Assembly (NCBI GenBank): GCA_943330755.2
Contig: CALQIY020000008.1
Span: forward strand, 1-35,873
From: Opitutus sp. GAS368
Lineage (GTDB): Bacteria; Verrucomicrobiota; Verrucomicrobiia; Opitutales; UBA953
Direction of reading: 5' to 3'
DNA length: 35,873 nucleotides
This document shows positions 26,271 through 35,546 of this stretch, piece by piece (the first letter of the stretch is position 1; every line of letters starts with the position of its first letter). Both the position numbers and the translations under genes were made by a program. Under the pieces are notes generated by a model that saw only the letters and a program-made list of their open reading frames with translations, was not told the DNA's origin and ran no database searches.

Positions 26271-26298
26271 TTGTCAGTAGGGGGGACCCCCCTAATAA
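26271..26298. promoter_or_regulatory. G6/C6 inverted repeat inside a possible promoter between ilvD and scpB
   Basis: AGGGGGG-ACCCCCCT (26279-26293) is a near-perfect palindrome between divergent ilvD and scpB. It sits between TTGTCA (26271-26276) and TAATAA (26293-26298), a weak plus-strand -35/-10 pair with 16-base spacing. It may be an operator or a chance GC run. Confidence 0.25.
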
Positions 26299-26364
26299 GT
26301 GGGAAGGGCCGACTCTGCCGTCCGCCTCCTTTTCCGACAATCCAATTTTACGTCCCCCTTTCCC

Positions 26365-27159
26365 GTGGAATTCAACCTTAAGAAAATCATCAAGGCGCTC
26401 CTGCTTTCGACCTCCGAGGCCGTCTCCATCAAGGACATCCAAAAGGTCGTCCAGCGTTACCATGCCCAGGCGGCCTCCGAGACGACGGAAGAGCGTCCCG
26501 CTTCCGAACCGGGCACCGAGCCCGCCCCGGCCGTCGCTCAGCCCGTGCAAGAGGTGATCCAGGATATCATCGATCAGGTGCCGACGTTGCTGACCGCGAC
26601 GCAGATCCGCGAGGCGGTCGATGCGCTCGAAGTCGAGATGCGCGACGCCAACGATTCCTGCCGCATCCTCCAAGGGCCGGAGGGTTTCCGCTTGGTGATT
26701 TCACCGGTCTACGCCGATTGGGTCCGTTTGCTCCGCGGCGAGCCCCGTCCGCAACGCCTCAGCCCCGCCGCCCTCGAAACGCTTTCCATCGTTGCCTACC
26801 GCCAGCCCGTCACGCGTCCGGAAATGGAAGCCATCCGCGGCGTTTCCGTCGACAGCGCCTTGAACCGTTTGATGGAACTCGAGCTCGTCGCCGTCACCGG
26901 CCGCGCCGACCTGCCGGGCCGCCCGATCCAATATGGGACGACCGACAAGTTCCTCGATTTCACGGGCCTGCGCACCCTGGGCGAGCTGCCTGCTTCCGAC
27001 GTCCTGTCGCCGGCCCAGATTTCCGAGTGGATCGCGCGCGCCACGACGCCCGTGGCCGTCACCGATGCCGACATGGGCCTGCCGGCCGCGGATACTTCCG
27101 CCAACGTCGCGCTCGAAACCCCGCCGGCCGACGCCGCGTCTTCCGAACCGACCGCATGA
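26365..27159 (+). CDS. scpB: Segregation and condensation protein ScpB
   Basis: A 264-aa winged-helix protein that joins ScpA (kleisin) and Smc in the bacterial condensin. Family features: the start IIKALLLSTSEAVSIKDIQ, then a long Ala/Glu/Pro insertion (residues about 25-65), then LTATQIREAVDALEVEMRD, CRILQGPEGFRLVISP and the signature LSPAALETLSIVAYRQPVTRPEMEAIRGVSVDSALNRLMELELVAVTGR. The C-terminus is an acidic low-complexity tail. I chose GTG 26365 because it gives a normal ScpB start (MEFNLKK); an upstream GTG at 26299 would add 22 residues of poor quality. The stop overlaps the pheA start (ATGA). Confidence 0.93.
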   Translation: MEFNLKKIIKALLLSTSEAVSIKDIQKVVQRYHAQAASETTEERPASEPGTEPAPAVAQPVQEVIQDIIDQVPTLLTATQIREAVDALEVEMRDANDSCRILQGPEGFRLVISPVYADWVRLLRGEPRPQRLSPAALETLSIVAYRQPVTRPEMEAIRGVSVDSALNRLMELELVAVTGRADLPGRPIQYGTTDKFLDFTGLRTLGELPASDVLSPAQISEWIARATTPVAVTDADMGLPAADTSANVALETPPADAASSEPTA

Positions 27160-28223
27160 GCCTCGACCAACATCGCCGCGAGGTTGACCGTATCGACCGC
27201 GAGATCCTGCGCCTGCTGGGCGAGCGCCTCGAGGTCGCCCGGGCGATCGGCGAAGCCAAATTGAAGACGGGCGCTCCCGTCTACGCGCCGCAGCGTGAAG
27301 AGCAGGTCCTGAGTTCCCTCGTCGAGGCCGCCCCGAATATCCCGGCCTCCGGTGTCCGTTCGGTCTTCCGCGAGGTGATCTCGCTCTCGATCGGCGCCCA
27401 GATGGCCAAGCCGGTCGCTTACCTCGGCCCCGAAGGTTCCTTCACGCAACAGGCCCAGCTGCGGGCCTTCGGCTCGAGCGTGCCGTCCCTGCCGCTGCGT
27501 TCGATCGGCGATGTCTTCGCCGCCGTCGAATCGGGCGAGGCTTCCTACGGCGTCGTCCCGGTCGAGAATTCCACCGAGGGCGTGGTGAGCCACTCGCTCG
27601 ACTTGCTCGCCGAATCCGAACTCAAGGTCGTCGCCCAGGTGACGTTGTCCGTCGAGCAATGCCTCGTGGGCTTCGGCACCCTCGATGCCGTGACGCGCGT
27701 CCTGTCCAAGGACATCGCCCTCGCCCAGTGCCGCGGCTGGTTGTCGCGCCATGCGCCCAACGCCGCCCTCGTCGAGACCGACAGCACCGCGGCCGCCGTC
27801 GAACAGGTGGCCCGTGAACCGCAAGGGGCCGCGGCCGTCGCTTCCGCCACGGCGGCCGAATCCCGCGGCGTCCCCATCCTCGCCCGCGGCATCCAGGATC
27901 GCCGCGACAACGCCACGCGGTTCTTCGTCATCGGCCTCACGGCCAACGCCACCGGCGCGAAGGAAGAGGTGACGAGCGTCGTCCTCACGTTGAAGCATGA
28001 GCCCGGCGCCCTCCAGGCCGCCCTCAGTTCCTTTTCCGACCGCGGGATCAACTTGATCCGCATCGAGTCGCGCCCGAGCCGCCGTCGGGCTTGGGAGTAC
28101 CTCTTCTTCATCGATTTCCCGGGCCACTGGGACACGCCTGCCGTCCAAGAGGCCGTCGCCGCGCTCAAGGGGCGCTGCGAAATCGTCAAGTGGTTGGGCA
28201 GCTACCCGCAGTCCGCCGGATGA
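27156..28223 (+). CDS. pheA: Bifunctional chorismate mutase / prephenate dehydratase
   Basis: A 355-aa P-protein that turns chorismate into prephenate and then phenylpyruvate. The AroQ-type mutase is at residues 1-90 (LDQHRREVDRIDREILRLLGERLEVARAIGEAK). The dehydratase domain starts about residue 90 (VAYLGPEGSFTQQAQLRAFG) and includes VVPVENSTEGVVSHSLDLL and the ATRFFVIG motif with the catalytic threonine. The C-terminal ACT domain (VVLTLKHEPGALQAALSSFSDRGINLIRIESRPS, residues about 270-350) binds phenylalanine and gives feedback control. Its ATG overlaps the scpB stop and its stop overlaps the MCE gene, so the three are translationally coupled. Confidence 0.96.
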   Translation: MSLDQHRREVDRIDREILRLLGERLEVARAIGEAKLKTGAPVYAPQREEQVLSSLVEAAPNIPASGVRSVFREVISLSIGAQMAKPVAYLGPEGSFTQQAQLRAFGSSVPSLPLRSIGDVFAAVESGEASYGVVPVENSTEGVVSHSLDLLAESELKVVAQVTLSVEQCLVGFGTLDAVTRVLSKDIALAQCRGWLSRHAPNAALVETDSTAAAVEQVAREPQGAAAVASATAAESRGVPILARGIQDRRDNATRFFVIGLTANATGAKEEVTSVVLTLKHEPGALQAALSSFSDRGINLIRIESRPSRRRAWEYLFFIDFPGHWDTPAVQEAVAALKGRCEIVKWLGSYPQSAG

Positions 28224-29155
28224 GCCGTCGCGCCCTGGGCGGCGTGTTGCTCGCCGTCCTCGTGGTGACGGGCGGCGGTGCGCTTTGGTCTTGGTGGCGG
28301 GCTTGGAATGCCCCGTTGGTACGCGTGGTTTTCCGGCCCGCCTTCTCGGTGCACGGCATCTCGACCGGCACGCCCGTGCGCGTCCAGGGCGTGGTGGTCG
28401 GGCAAGTCACCGCCATCGGACTCTTCGTGGATCCGGACCAGCGCTTGCGTCCGGAGGTCGTCCTCAGCCTCGACCCCGATACGTTGGAGGATCGGGGTTT
28501 CGCCGACCGCCTGCGTGGGGCGCGGCTGCAGGAAGAGGTGGAACGCGGCTTGCGGGCCCACCTCGTCGCGGTGAGTCCGGCATCGGGGATGCTCCAGGTC
28601 GAACTGTTCTGGGACGCGCAAGACCCGCTCCCCGCCAAGCTGGACCGCGATGAGATTCCGGCCTCCGGGGTCACGACCCAGCGCGCCATCGAGCGCGTGG
28701 TGAAGGAACTCGAGCGGGCCACGAACCGTGACTTGGCTTTGATCGCCCAAGAACTCGAAGCGGACCTCGACAAGTATTACGCGAAGACCGACCCCACCCA
28801 CGCCGCGGCTTTCTCGGCGCGGCTCGCGGCCTCGACCGCCGCGTTCGCCGAGGTGACCTCGCCCGACAACCTCGGGGCGAAGGCCCGCCGGCTGACGGAG
28901 AGTTGCGCCGCCTTGCGCACCGCCGCCGAAGCCGCCGACCGTCGGTTGGACGGCGAAACCATCGGTCAGCTGCAGGTGCGCCTCGCCGATGCCCGGGCCG
29001 CCCTCGAGGCCTTCACGGTTTCCATGGAAGGCACCGAGGCCAAGATGAACGGCACCGCCGCCGAGGTCGCGGAACTGTTCAAGGCGGTGTCCGCCGCCGC
29101 CCGCACTTGGACCAAGAAAGCGCGTGGTTTGACGACCGAACCCCAGCCTCGCTGA
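28220..29155 (+). CDS. MCE-domain (MlaD/PqiB-like) lipid-transport protein
   Basis: A 311-aa protein with an N-terminal membrane helix (about residues 6-24) and one MCE domain ([35 protein letters not shown]). A helical, partly coiled-coil C-terminal half follows. MCE proteins form hexamers that carry lipids between inner and outer membranes; here the membrane and periplasm are the expected location. Usually MlaE and MlaF genes stand beside them, but they are missing in this window. The start overlaps pheA (ATGA) and is therefore clearly coupled to unrelated amino acid genes. PqiB has several MCE domains; the single domain favours an MlaD-like role. Confidence 0.82.
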   Translation: MSRRALGGVLLAVLVVTGGGALWSWWRAWNAPLVRVVFRPAFSVHGISTGTPVRVQGVVVGQVTAIGLFVDPDQRLRPEVVLSLDPDTLEDRGFADRLRGARLQEEVERGLRAHLVAVSPASGMLQVELFWDAQDPLPAKLDRDEIPASGVTTQRAIERVVKELERATNRDLALIAQELEADLDKYYAKTDPTHAAAFSARLAASTAAFAEVTSPDNLGAKARRLTESCAALRTAAEAADRRLDGETIGQLQVRLADARAALEAFTVSMEGTEAKMNGTAAEVAELFKAVSAAARTWTKKARGLTTEPQPR

Positions 29156-29211
29156 GGGAAGAGGCTTGCGGGGCTGCCGTCCCAAGGGGTAAGCAAAGGT
29201 TTTACCCGACC

Positions 29212-30714
29212 ATGGCCGACCCGACCGACAAGATGGAAAACATCATCAACCTGTGCAAGCGCCGCGGGTTCGTCTTCCCTTCCTCCGATATCTACGGCGG
29301 TTTCAACGGCTTCTTCGACTACGGCCCCCTCGGCGTCGAGCTGAAGAACAACATCAAGCAGGCTTGGTGGCAGGACTTCGTCCACCGCCGCGACGACATC
29401 GTGGGCCTGGATTCTTCGATCATCCACCACCCGACGACCTGGAAGGCTTCGGGCCACATCGACAACTTCACCGATCCGCTGGTCGACTGCAAGGAGTCCA
29501 AGATGCGCTACCGCGCCGACCAGCTGTTCTTCGCCCCGGTCCGCGTGGCCGGCGAGACCATCGGTTATGTTTCCGTCCTCGAAGACGAGACGATGCAGGC
29601 CAAGGCCGAGGAGATGGCCAATGAGATGAAGCGCAAGCAGGCCAAGCAGGGTGCGCTCGAGCCGCTGACGCTCAAGGACTACACCGAAGCGAAGCCCGAG
29701 GAGCACGCCCTCATCCCGTCGCCGGCCACCGGCAAGCCGGGCTCCCTGACGCCTCCGCGTTCGTTCAACATGATGTTCCAGACCTACGTGGGCGCCATGC
29801 AGGACGCTTCCGCGACGGCCTACCTCCGCCCCGAAACGGCGCAGGGCATCTTCATCAACTTCAAGAACGTCGTCGACACGGGCCGCGTGAAGCTGCCCTT
29901 CGGCATCGCCCAGGTCGGCAAGGCCTTCCGCAACGAGATCAACCCGCGCAACTTCATCTTCCGCTCCCGCGAGTTCGAGCAGATGGAGATCGAATACTTC
30001 ATCGCCCCGTCCGCCGATTGGCAGACCGCCCACCAAGGCTGGATCGAGGGTTGCCTCGCCTGGTTCGAGTCCATCGGCATCCCGCGCGCCAAGCTCTCGC
30101 TCTACCCGCACCCGACCGAAAAGCTCGCCCACTACTCCAAGGGCACCACGGACATCATGTTCGAGTTCCCCTTCGGCGTCCAGGAACTGCAGGGTGTCGC
30201 CGCCCGCGGCGACTTCGACCTCACGCAGCACAGCGATGTGTCCGGCACCAAGCTCGATTGGTTCGACGAGGCCGCCAAGGCCCGCTTCATCCCGCACGTC
30301 ATCGAGCCGTCCGTCGGCGTCGACCGCGTGTTCCTCGCCTTGCTCACCACGGCCTACCATGAGGACGAGGTCGAAGGCGAAAAGCGCGTCGTCCTGCGCC
30401 TGCCGGCCCGCGTGGCCCCGTTCAAGGCCGCGGTCTTCCCGCTGCTGAAGAACAAGCCCGCCCTCGTGGAGCGGGCCGAAGCCCTCTATCGCCGCCTCAA
30501 GAAGCGCTTCAACGTCTTCTACGACGAGTCCGGCAACATCGGCCGCCGCTACCGTCGCCAGGACGAAATCGGCACGCCCTTCGGCATCACCATCGACTTC
30601 GACACGATCGAGAAGGACGCCGGCGTGACGGTCCGCAACCGCGATACGCTGGAGCAGGTCCGGATGACGGAGGACGAGGTCGTCCGCTTCCTCGACGAGC
30701 AGGTCAACGGCTGA
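29212..30714 (+). CDS. glyS: Glycyl-tRNA synthetase, alpha2 type
   Basis: A 500-aa class II aminoacyl-tRNA synthetase of the single-chain, homodimeric type (not the alpha2beta2 type of E. coli). The start [18 protein letters not shown] and [11 protein letters not shown] form motif 1. The [21 protein letters not shown] segment is motif 2 and [10 protein letters not shown] is motif 3. The anticodon-binding domain begins near [18 protein letters not shown] 29212 (MADPTDKME) gives the expected start; no strong Shine-Dalgarno site precedes it. It lies 56 bases after the MCE gene, so it may share its transcript. The 3' end overlaps the convergent fusion gene by 11 bases. Confidence 0.97.
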   Translation: MADPTDKMENIINLCKRRGFVFPSSDIYGGFNGFFDYGPLGVELKNNIKQAWWQDFVHRRDDIVGLDSSIIHHPTTWKASGHIDNFTDPLVDCKESKMRYRADQLFFAPVRVAGETIGYVSVLEDETMQAKAEEMANEMKRKQAKQGALEPLTLKDYTEAKPEEHALIPSPATGKPGSLTPPRSFNMMFQTYVGAMQDASATAYLRPETAQGIFINFKNVVDTGRVKLPFGIAQVGKAFRNEINPRNFIFRSREFEQMEIEYFIAPSADWQTAHQGWIEGCLAWFESIGIPRAKLSLYPHPTEKLAHYSKGTTDIMFEFPFGVQELQGVAARGDFDLTQHSDVSGTKLDWFDEAAKARFIPHVIEPSVGVDRVFLALLTTAYHEDEVEGEKRVVLRLPARVAPFKAAVFPLLKNKPALVERAEALYRRLKKRFNVFYDESGNIGRRYRRQDEIGTPFGITIDFDTIEKDAGVTVRNRDTLEQVRMTEDEVVRFLDEQVNG

Positions 30715-32389
30715 CCGCCGTCGCGCCCGCGAGTTCTTCCGCAAGCCGCGCGATGCGTCGCTTCCCGCAGAGGGAGGCGGCGATCGTGAGGTTGCGGAGG
30801 CCTTGCGGCAGGTGCGCGAGGAAGTCCGCCCGGCCTTGCTTGCGGCCGAGGAAGGCGTAGGCGCCGCAGGCCTGCAGGAGCCGCTGGGTCGCGGCGATGT
30901 GCAGGAGGTGCGAGAACTCGTCGAGCGAGCCCTTCCAGTCGGCGACTTCGCGGGCGTGGTCTTCGATTTCGATGCGCCAGAGGTCCATGTCCTTGCAGGT
31001 CAGGTACGGGTCGAAGGCGAGCGAGGCGTAGTCGTAGAATGCGCAACCGAGGCGGGCGCCTTGGAAGTCGATCAGGTAGGTCTGGCCGTCCCGGACGAGG
31101 AGGTTCTGGGATTGGAAGTCGCGGTGCACGAGCACCGGCGGTCGGGCGTTCAGTTCCTTGGCGAGCGTGGCCATTTCATTCTGGAGGTCGCGGTCGGGCT
31201 TACGGCCGGCGAGGACGTTGTCCGTGAAGTACTGGCGCTCCCACGCGTAGAGTTTGTCGCCAAACGGCTCCATCAAGGGCACGCCCGCGGTCTGCACGGC
31301 TTCGGCGCCGAGGCGATGGAGATGGGCGACCTGTTCCAAGGCGGAAGCGACGGCGGGCCAAGGGAAGGTGGGCTGCTGGGAGAGCGACCAGAGGTCGGTG
31401 TCACCGAGGTCTTCCATCACGAGGACGCCCGCGTCGGTATCTTCGGCGAGGACCTGCGGGACGTGGATGCCGGCGGCAAAGAGCGTGTGGCCGAGGCGGC
31501 CGTAGCCGAGGTTCTCCGGGCGGGCGTCATCGTAGATGCAGAGCATGGCCGTGCTACCGTCGGGCTTCGCCACGCGATGGAAGCGTCGGCCCGAGCCACC
31601 TTTGAGCGGGGCTTCGCCGGCCGTGAGGGTGTAACCAAAGAGCTTGGCGGCGTCGGCCGTGGCGATCGCCCCGCGGACGGGCTTTTCGATTTCGGCCTTC
31701 ACCTGTTGGTATTCTTCCACGGTCCCGAGGTCGTGCCAATGGGTCGAGGTGTCGAGGTAACCCTGCACGGAACCAGGCGTGGCTTGCACGCGGGTGAGGA
31801 AGTGTTCGACGAGCGAGACGCTCGCCGGCGGGACGCCGGCCGCGAAGGCGCGGGTGACGAAGCAGATGCCGGTGTACTGATAGGAGGGGTCGGTCTTGCC
31901 GAGGCGGTCGCGGAGGTCGGTCACGAAGCCGTCGTCGGTGATGCGGACGTTGGCGTTCGGGCCTTTTTCGCGCACGACGAGCGTGGCTTCGGCCCCGTTG
32001 GTGGTATGGTGCGCATACGCCTCGGCCAGGTTGACGCCCGCGAGGATGTCGCCGTTCCAGACGACGAGGTGCGCATCGTCGGCGCCCAGGAACTGCGTGA
32101 TGTTCGCCAAGCCGCCGCCGGTTTCGAGGAGGACAGGTTCGTGCACGAACTGGATTTCGGCATCCTGCCAGCGGCCCGTCGGGAACGCCTGCGTCCAGGC
32201 TTCCGGACAGTGGTGCGTGTTGATCAGGAAACGGCGCGTGCCGGCGGCGTACAGTTGGGCGATCGCGCGCTCCACCATCGGCTTGCCGCCCAGCGGGAGC
32301 AGGGGTTTCGGGCAATGCTCCGTCAGCGGACGCAGGCGCGTGCCGAGGCCGGCACCGAGGATGAAAGCAGTCTTGGGAAAATCAGGCAT
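30704..32389 (-). CDS. Fused sugar-phosphate nucleotidyltransferase and APH-type sugar kinase (MurU-AmgK-like)
   Basis: This 561-aa protein joins two enzymes. Residues 1-230 are a nucleotidyltransferase with [22 protein letters not shown] and WNGDIL (metal-binding D114). Residues about 245-561 are an aminoglycoside-phosphotransferase-like kinase with VHRDFQSQN (catalytic D424, N429) and IDFQGARLG (D441, metal). In Pseudomonas separate AmgK and MurU proteins convert recycled N-acetylmuramic acid via MurNAc-1-P to UDP-MurNAc, bypassing de novo synthesis. A fused protein could do both steps. Substrate choice is inferred; a hexose (GlcNAc, Gal) is possible. The ATG overlaps the stop of the Fur-family gene by 8 bases, so the two are coupled. 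The 3' end overlaps glyS by 11 bases. Confidence 0.85.
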   Translation of the reverse strand: MPDFPKTAFILGAGLGTRLRPLTEHCPKPLLPLGGKPMVERAIAQLYAAGTRRFLINTHHCPEAWTQAFPTGRWQDAEIQFVHEPVLLETGGGLANITQFLGADDAHLVVWNGDILAGVNLAEAYAHHTTNGAEATLVVREKGPNANVRITDDGFVTDLRDRLGKTDPSYQYTGICFVTRAFAAGVPPASVSLVEHFLTRVQATPGSVQGYLDTSTHWHDLGTVEEYQQVKAEIEKPVRGAIATADAAKLFGYTLTAGEAPLKGGSGRRFHRVAKPDGSTAMLCIYDDARPENLGYGRLGHTLFAAGIHVPQVLAEDTDAGVLVMEDLGDTDLWSLSQQPTFPWPAVASALEQVAHLHRLGAEAVQTAGVPLMEPFGDKLYAWERQYFTDNVLAGRKPDRDLQNEMATLAKELNARPPVLVHRDFQSQNLLVRDGQTYLIDFQGARLGCAFYDYASLAFDPYLTCKDMDLWRIEIEDHAREVADWKGSLDEFSHLLHIAATQRLLQACGAYAFLGRKQGRADFLAHLPQGLRNLTIAASLCGKRRIARLAEELAGATAVSR

Positions 32390-32864
32390 GGGAAGGGGTC
32401 TTGGTGGAGCAGGTCGGGCAGATGCCGTAGATCTCCATGATGTGGGTCAGGTCGGAAAAGCCTTTGCCGCGGGCCGCGGCTTCGAGGCGACTGGTGTCGC
32501 ACCCGGGGAGGCGTTCGATGCTGCCGCAGCGGCGACAGATCACGTGGTGGTGATGATGGCCCGGGGCCACGAGGGCGTAGAGGCTGCGGCCGCGCTCCAG
32601 CGGGTGCCGTTGCACGATGCCGGCCTCGTCCAAGGCGCCGAGGCTCCGGTAGACGGTGACGAGGTCCAAGGCGCCATCGCCGGCGGCGGCATGGATCTCC
32701 TCGGCGCTCAGGGGCCGGGTGGCTCCCGCCAAGATGTTCAGCATCGCCAAACGGGGGGCGGTGACCCGGAGGGCGCGCTCCTTCATCCGGACGATGGCCG
32801 CTTCGACCCGGGGCAGGGGGCTGCCCCCGCAACATTGGTCGTCGTGTCGATGTCCCTGGGCCAT
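32382..32864 (-). CDS. Fur-family metal-dependent regulator
   Basis: A 160-aa Fur-family protein with the N-terminal winged-helix (RVTAPRLAMLNILAGATRPLSAEEIH, VTVYRSLGALDEAGIVQR) and the dimerisation domain (GHHHHHVICRRCGSIERLPG, MEIYGICPTC). The two CxxC pairs (CRRC and CPTC) hold the structural zinc. The five-histidine run and the extra N-terminal HRHDDQCC are unusual. The family includes Fur (iron), Zur (zinc), PerR and Mur; the DNA- and metal-sensing residues do not decide which one. Zur is tempting because of the many Cys and His residues. ATG 32864 is chosen because it sits before HRHDDQCC. It overlaps the downstream fusion gene by 8 bases. Confidence 0.9.
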   Translation of the reverse strand: MAQGHRHDDQCCGGSPLPRVEAAIVRMKERALRVTAPRLAMLNILAGATRPLSAEEIHAAAGDGALDLVTVYRSLGALDEAGIVQRHPLERGRSLYALVAPGHHHHHVICRRCGSIERLPGCDTSRLEAAARGKGFSDLTHIMEIYGICPTCSTKTPSHA

Positions 32865-32949
32865 GGGGGTAGTTTGCTGAGCCTTATGACGTGGCAACAC
32901 CGAATGGCCACTTGCCAGCCGTCCCGGTCTGGTTTCTCTCGTGTCACGC

Positions 32950-34074
32950 ATGTCCGACCGTTCGGTCCAGTCTGCGGCCCCGCGTGAGCTCGGCCCTACG
33001 TCCTTTCAGGACTTCGTTTCGACCGAGCCCTTTCCGCTCGAGCTGGGGGGCGAACTGCCGGGCCTGACGCTCCGCTACGAGACCTACGGGAAACTGCTCC
33101 CCGATAAGTCGAATGCCATCCTGGTGCCGCACGCGCTGAGCGGTGACCACCATTTGGCCGGACGGTATGCGCCCACGGACCCCAAGGCGGGTTGGTGGGA
33201 TCATTTCGTCGGTCCCGGTAAGGCCATCGACACCGACCGTTTCTTCGTCATCGGCGTCAATTGCATCGGTGGTTGCCGCGGCTCCACGGGCCCCCTCTCC
33301 ATCGACCCTCGCACCGGCCAACGCTTCGGCGGCTATTTTCCGGAGATCACGCTGGGGGACATCGTCCGCGGGCAACGCATGGTGGTCCGCCATCTCGGCA
33401 TCACCAAACTCCACGCGGTCGTCGGCGGCTCCATGGGCGGCATGCAGGCTTTGCTTTGGTCCGGCGACTATCCGACCGAGGTCGGCCGCATCGCGATCTT
33501 GGCCGCCGGGCTGAGTCAGTCGCCGATGGCGATCGCGCTCAACGCCGCCTCCCGGGCTTGCGTGGAGACGGACCCCAATTTCCGCGGTGGCCATTATACC
33601 CCCGGCGAAGGGCCGGATTCCGGCTTGGCCGTCGGCCGCATGATCAGCCACATCAGTTACCTGTCGTCCGCGGCGTTCGACCAGAAGTTCGGCCGCACCC
33701 GCGTCCCCGGCGCCCAGCCCAAGGACCCCGTCTTCTGGCAGGTCGAGAGTTACCTGAACCATCAAGGGCAGGCTTTCGTGAAGCGCTTCGATGCCAACAG
33801 CTGGCTGCGCATCACGCGCGCCGTCGACCGTTTCGACCTGACCGCCCGCGCGGCCGCGGGCCGCTTGTTCCAGCAAGATGGCCCCGAGGTCCTCGCCGTC
33901 GGCTTCTCCAGTGATTGGCTCTACCCCACGAGCGAGCTGCGCATGGTGGTCGCGGCGGCGACCGCGGTGGGCGTCAATGCAGCCTACTTGGAAGTGGTCA
34001 CCGATGCGGGCCATGACGGCTTCCTGCTCCCCGATACGGGCTTGAGCGTTCGCCTGCACGCCTTCTTGGGCTGA
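32950..34074 (+). CDS. metX: Homoserine O-acyltransferase MetX
   Basis: A 374-aa alpha/beta-hydrolase enzyme that acylates homoserine with acetyl-CoA (or succinyl-CoA), the first step of methionine synthesis. The catalytic triad is S161 in VVGGSMGGMQAL, D322 in SSDWLYP and H355 in AGHDGFLL. Other family marks are RYETYGKL, ALSGDHHLAGRY and the WWDHFVGPG segment with NCIGGCRGSTGPLS. ATG 32950 is taken; an in-frame GTG three codons upstream is possible. Acyl-donor preference cannot be told here. The upstream 85 bases separate it from the divergent Fur-family gene and may hold shared control sites. It ends one base before the stop of the cls gene on the other strand. Confidence 0.94.
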   Translation: MSDRSVQSAAPRELGPTSFQDFVSTEPFPLELGGELPGLTLRYETYGKLLPDKSNAILVPHALSGDHHLAGRYAPTDPKAGWWDHFVGPGKAIDTDRFFVIGVNCIGGCRGSTGPLSIDPRTGQRFGGYFPEITLGDIVRGQRMVVRHLGITKLHAVVGGSMGGMQALLWSGDYPTEVGRIAILAAGLSQSPMAIALNAASRACVETDPNFRGGHYTPGEGPDSGLAVGRMISHISYLSSAAFDQKFGRTRVPGAQPKDPVFWQVESYLNHQGQAFVKRFDANSWLRITRAVDRFDLTARAAAGRLFQQDGPEVLAVGFSSDWLYPTSELRMVVAAATAVGVNAAYLEVVTDAGHDGFLLPDTGLSVRLHAFLG

Positions 34075-34075
34075 G

Positions 34076-35461
34076 TCAAAGCAGCGGGGCCAAGGTCTTC
34101 GAGATGGCTTCGGTCATGCGGCCTCTCCACGTGCGGCTGCGTCGGTAGAGGTCTTCCGAATACGGGGAAGACTCGGCCTCCAGGCTCGTCACGAACCCTT
34201 TCACCGCGGTCAAGGCCGCGGGGTCGCGCACGACGGCCGCGATCTCGTAGTTCAGGAAGAGCGAACGCATGTCGAGGTTCGCGGAGCCGATGACGAGGCT
34301 CTCGTCGTCGGCGATGAAGAGCTTGGCGTGCAGGACGTCGGGCTTGAAGAAGAGGATCTCCGCCCCGGCTTCCTTGAGCTGCCGCAGGTACCAGCGGCGC
34401 GCGAAGTCGAGCAGGCGATGGTCGGAGCGGCGCGGGACCAGCACGCGGACGCGCCGGCCTTTGGCGGCGGCGGCGACGAGTAGGCGGAAGAGCGCTTTAT
34501 CAGGCACGAAGTAGGGCGTCACGATCGTGAGCGAGACGCGCGCGTTCTCGATCAACGCGACGTATTTCTCCCAGAGCGGGTCGTTCACGCAGTCGGGGCC
34601 CGAGGCGATGACGTCGACGTCGGCTTCGCCTTGGGGGGCGGGTCGGTTGTGGAGGAGGTCCGCGAACGTCGCCGGGTCGGTGTCGGTGGCTTGGCACCAA
34701 TCCGCGATGAAGACTTGTTCGAGCGCCGCCGCGGCGGGCCCGGCCAAGCGGAACGAGCAGTCGCGGAAGCGTCGGTTGGAAGGCTCGCGACCCATGTAGG
34801 CGAGCCCGAGGTTCTGTCCGCCGATGATGGCGACCTGGCCATCGAAGACCGCGATCTTGCGGTGGTTGCGCCAGTTCGCCGAGCCCTTACCCTGCATCGG
34901 CAGCACGGGGTTGAAGCGCGCCACCTGCCCGCCGGCCTTGACCAGCGTGCGCCCGAGGCGCATCGGCGTACCCCAGCTGCCGACGGCGTCCACCAGTAAA
35001 CGGACCTCGATGCCTTCCCGGGCGCGGCGCACGAGGAGGCTCCTGATTTCGCGACCGACGGCGTCCGGGGAGAGGATGTACGTGGAGATATGAATGCGGT
35101 GCCGGGCGGCGAGGATCTCCGCCTCCAGCGCTTCCAAGGTGTCGCGCCCGGCCCGGTCGCCCAGCATGCGGAACGCGTTGCCCGCCGGCGTCACCGGGCC
35201 CGCCAGCCGCCGGGCCGAGGCCATGATGCCTTGCTTGGCTTTCGCCAAGGCGCTGTGCTTGCGGCCGCCGAAGAGGAAAATCACCGCGGCGGTGATGAGC
35301 GGGAAGAAGAGCACCGCCGGTACCCAGAGCAAGGCGTAGCTCAGCGTGACGCGCGCGCGGACGACCCTGATGATGACAAACAGGCCGGCGACCAGACGCA
35401 GTCCCAGCCAGACGTGCTCGGCCTCGAGCGCGAAGGGCAGGGGATTGGTCCAGGCCAACAT
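34076..35461 (-). CDS. cls: Cardiolipin synthase-type phospholipase D protein
   Basis: A 461-aa protein with two N-terminal membrane helices (about residues 18-34 and 42-65) and two HKD motifs. The first is HRKIAVFDGQVAIIGGQN (middle) and the second HAKLFIADDESLVIGSAN (C-terminal third), each with H-x-K-x4-D. This is the ClsA/ClsB layout for making cardiolipin from two phosphatidylglycerols, or from phosphatidylglycerol plus phosphatidylethanolamine as in ClsC. The protein should sit in the inner membrane. The start ATG at 35461 lies about 40 bases from the terminator of the upstream S1 gene. It is convergent with metX, with a single base between their stops. Confidence 0.92.
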   Translation of the reverse strand: MLAWTNPLPFALEAEHVWLGLRLVAGLFVIIRVVRARVTLSYALLWVPAVLFFPLITAAVIFLFGGRKHSALAKAKQGIMASARRLAGPVTPAGNAFRMLGDRAGRDTLEALEAEILAARHRIHISTYILSPDAVGREIRSLLVRRAREGIEVRLLVDAVGSWGTPMRLGRTLVKAGGQVARFNPVLPMQGKGSANWRNHRKIAVFDGQVAIIGGQNLGLAYMGREPSNRRFRDCSFRLAGPAAAALEQVFIADWCQATDTDPATFADLLHNRPAPQGEADVDVIASGPDCVNDPLWEKYVALIENARVSLTIVTPYFVPDKALFRLLVAAAAKGRRVRVLVPRRSDHRLLDFARRWYLRQLKEAGAEILFFKPDVLHAKLFIADDESLVIGSANLDMRSLFLNYEIAAVVRDPAALTAVKGFVTSLEAESSPYSEDLYRRSRTWRGRMTEAISKTLAPLL

Positions 35462-35502
35462 GACGCCAACTTAATGGCCGCCGCGGGCTTTGGGCACAAA
35501 AA

Positions 35503-35526
35503 AAGACCCCGGTTGCCCGGGGTCTT
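35503..35526 (-). terminator. Rho-independent terminator of the S1-domain gene
   Basis: A perfect 10-bp stem (35503-35512 with 35517-35526) with a 4-base loop is followed on the minus strand by a run of seven Ts. It lies 20 bases past the stop at 35547. Confidence 0.92.
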
Positions 35527-35546
35527 GTTGGGAGCGCGGTGAGCGC

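Noticed and set aside
29187-29207. Weak hairpin (GGGTAA/TTACCC) just before the glyS start, considered as a leader or T-box element.
   Set aside because: No T-box specifier or antiterminator sequence is present, the stem is only 6 bp, and there is no room for a T-box leader in the 56-base gap.
28966-30744. Minus-strand open frame of 592 codons opposite glyS.
   Set aside because: Antisense to a clear glycyl-tRNA synthetase; no domains in the antisense product.
30803-32440. Plus-strand open frame of 545 codons opposite the kinase fusion.
   Set aside because: Antisense shadow of a protein with intact catalytic motifs in both halves.
32865-32949. Possible SAM riboswitch or Fur/Zur operator upstream of metX, including GTGGC-(11)-GCCAC at 32891-32911.
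   Set aside because: The 85-base gap is too short for a SAM-I riboswitch and shows no recognisable SAM-II core. A 5-bp inverted repeat is expected by chance in GC-rich DNA, and no AT-rich Fur-type palindrome is present.
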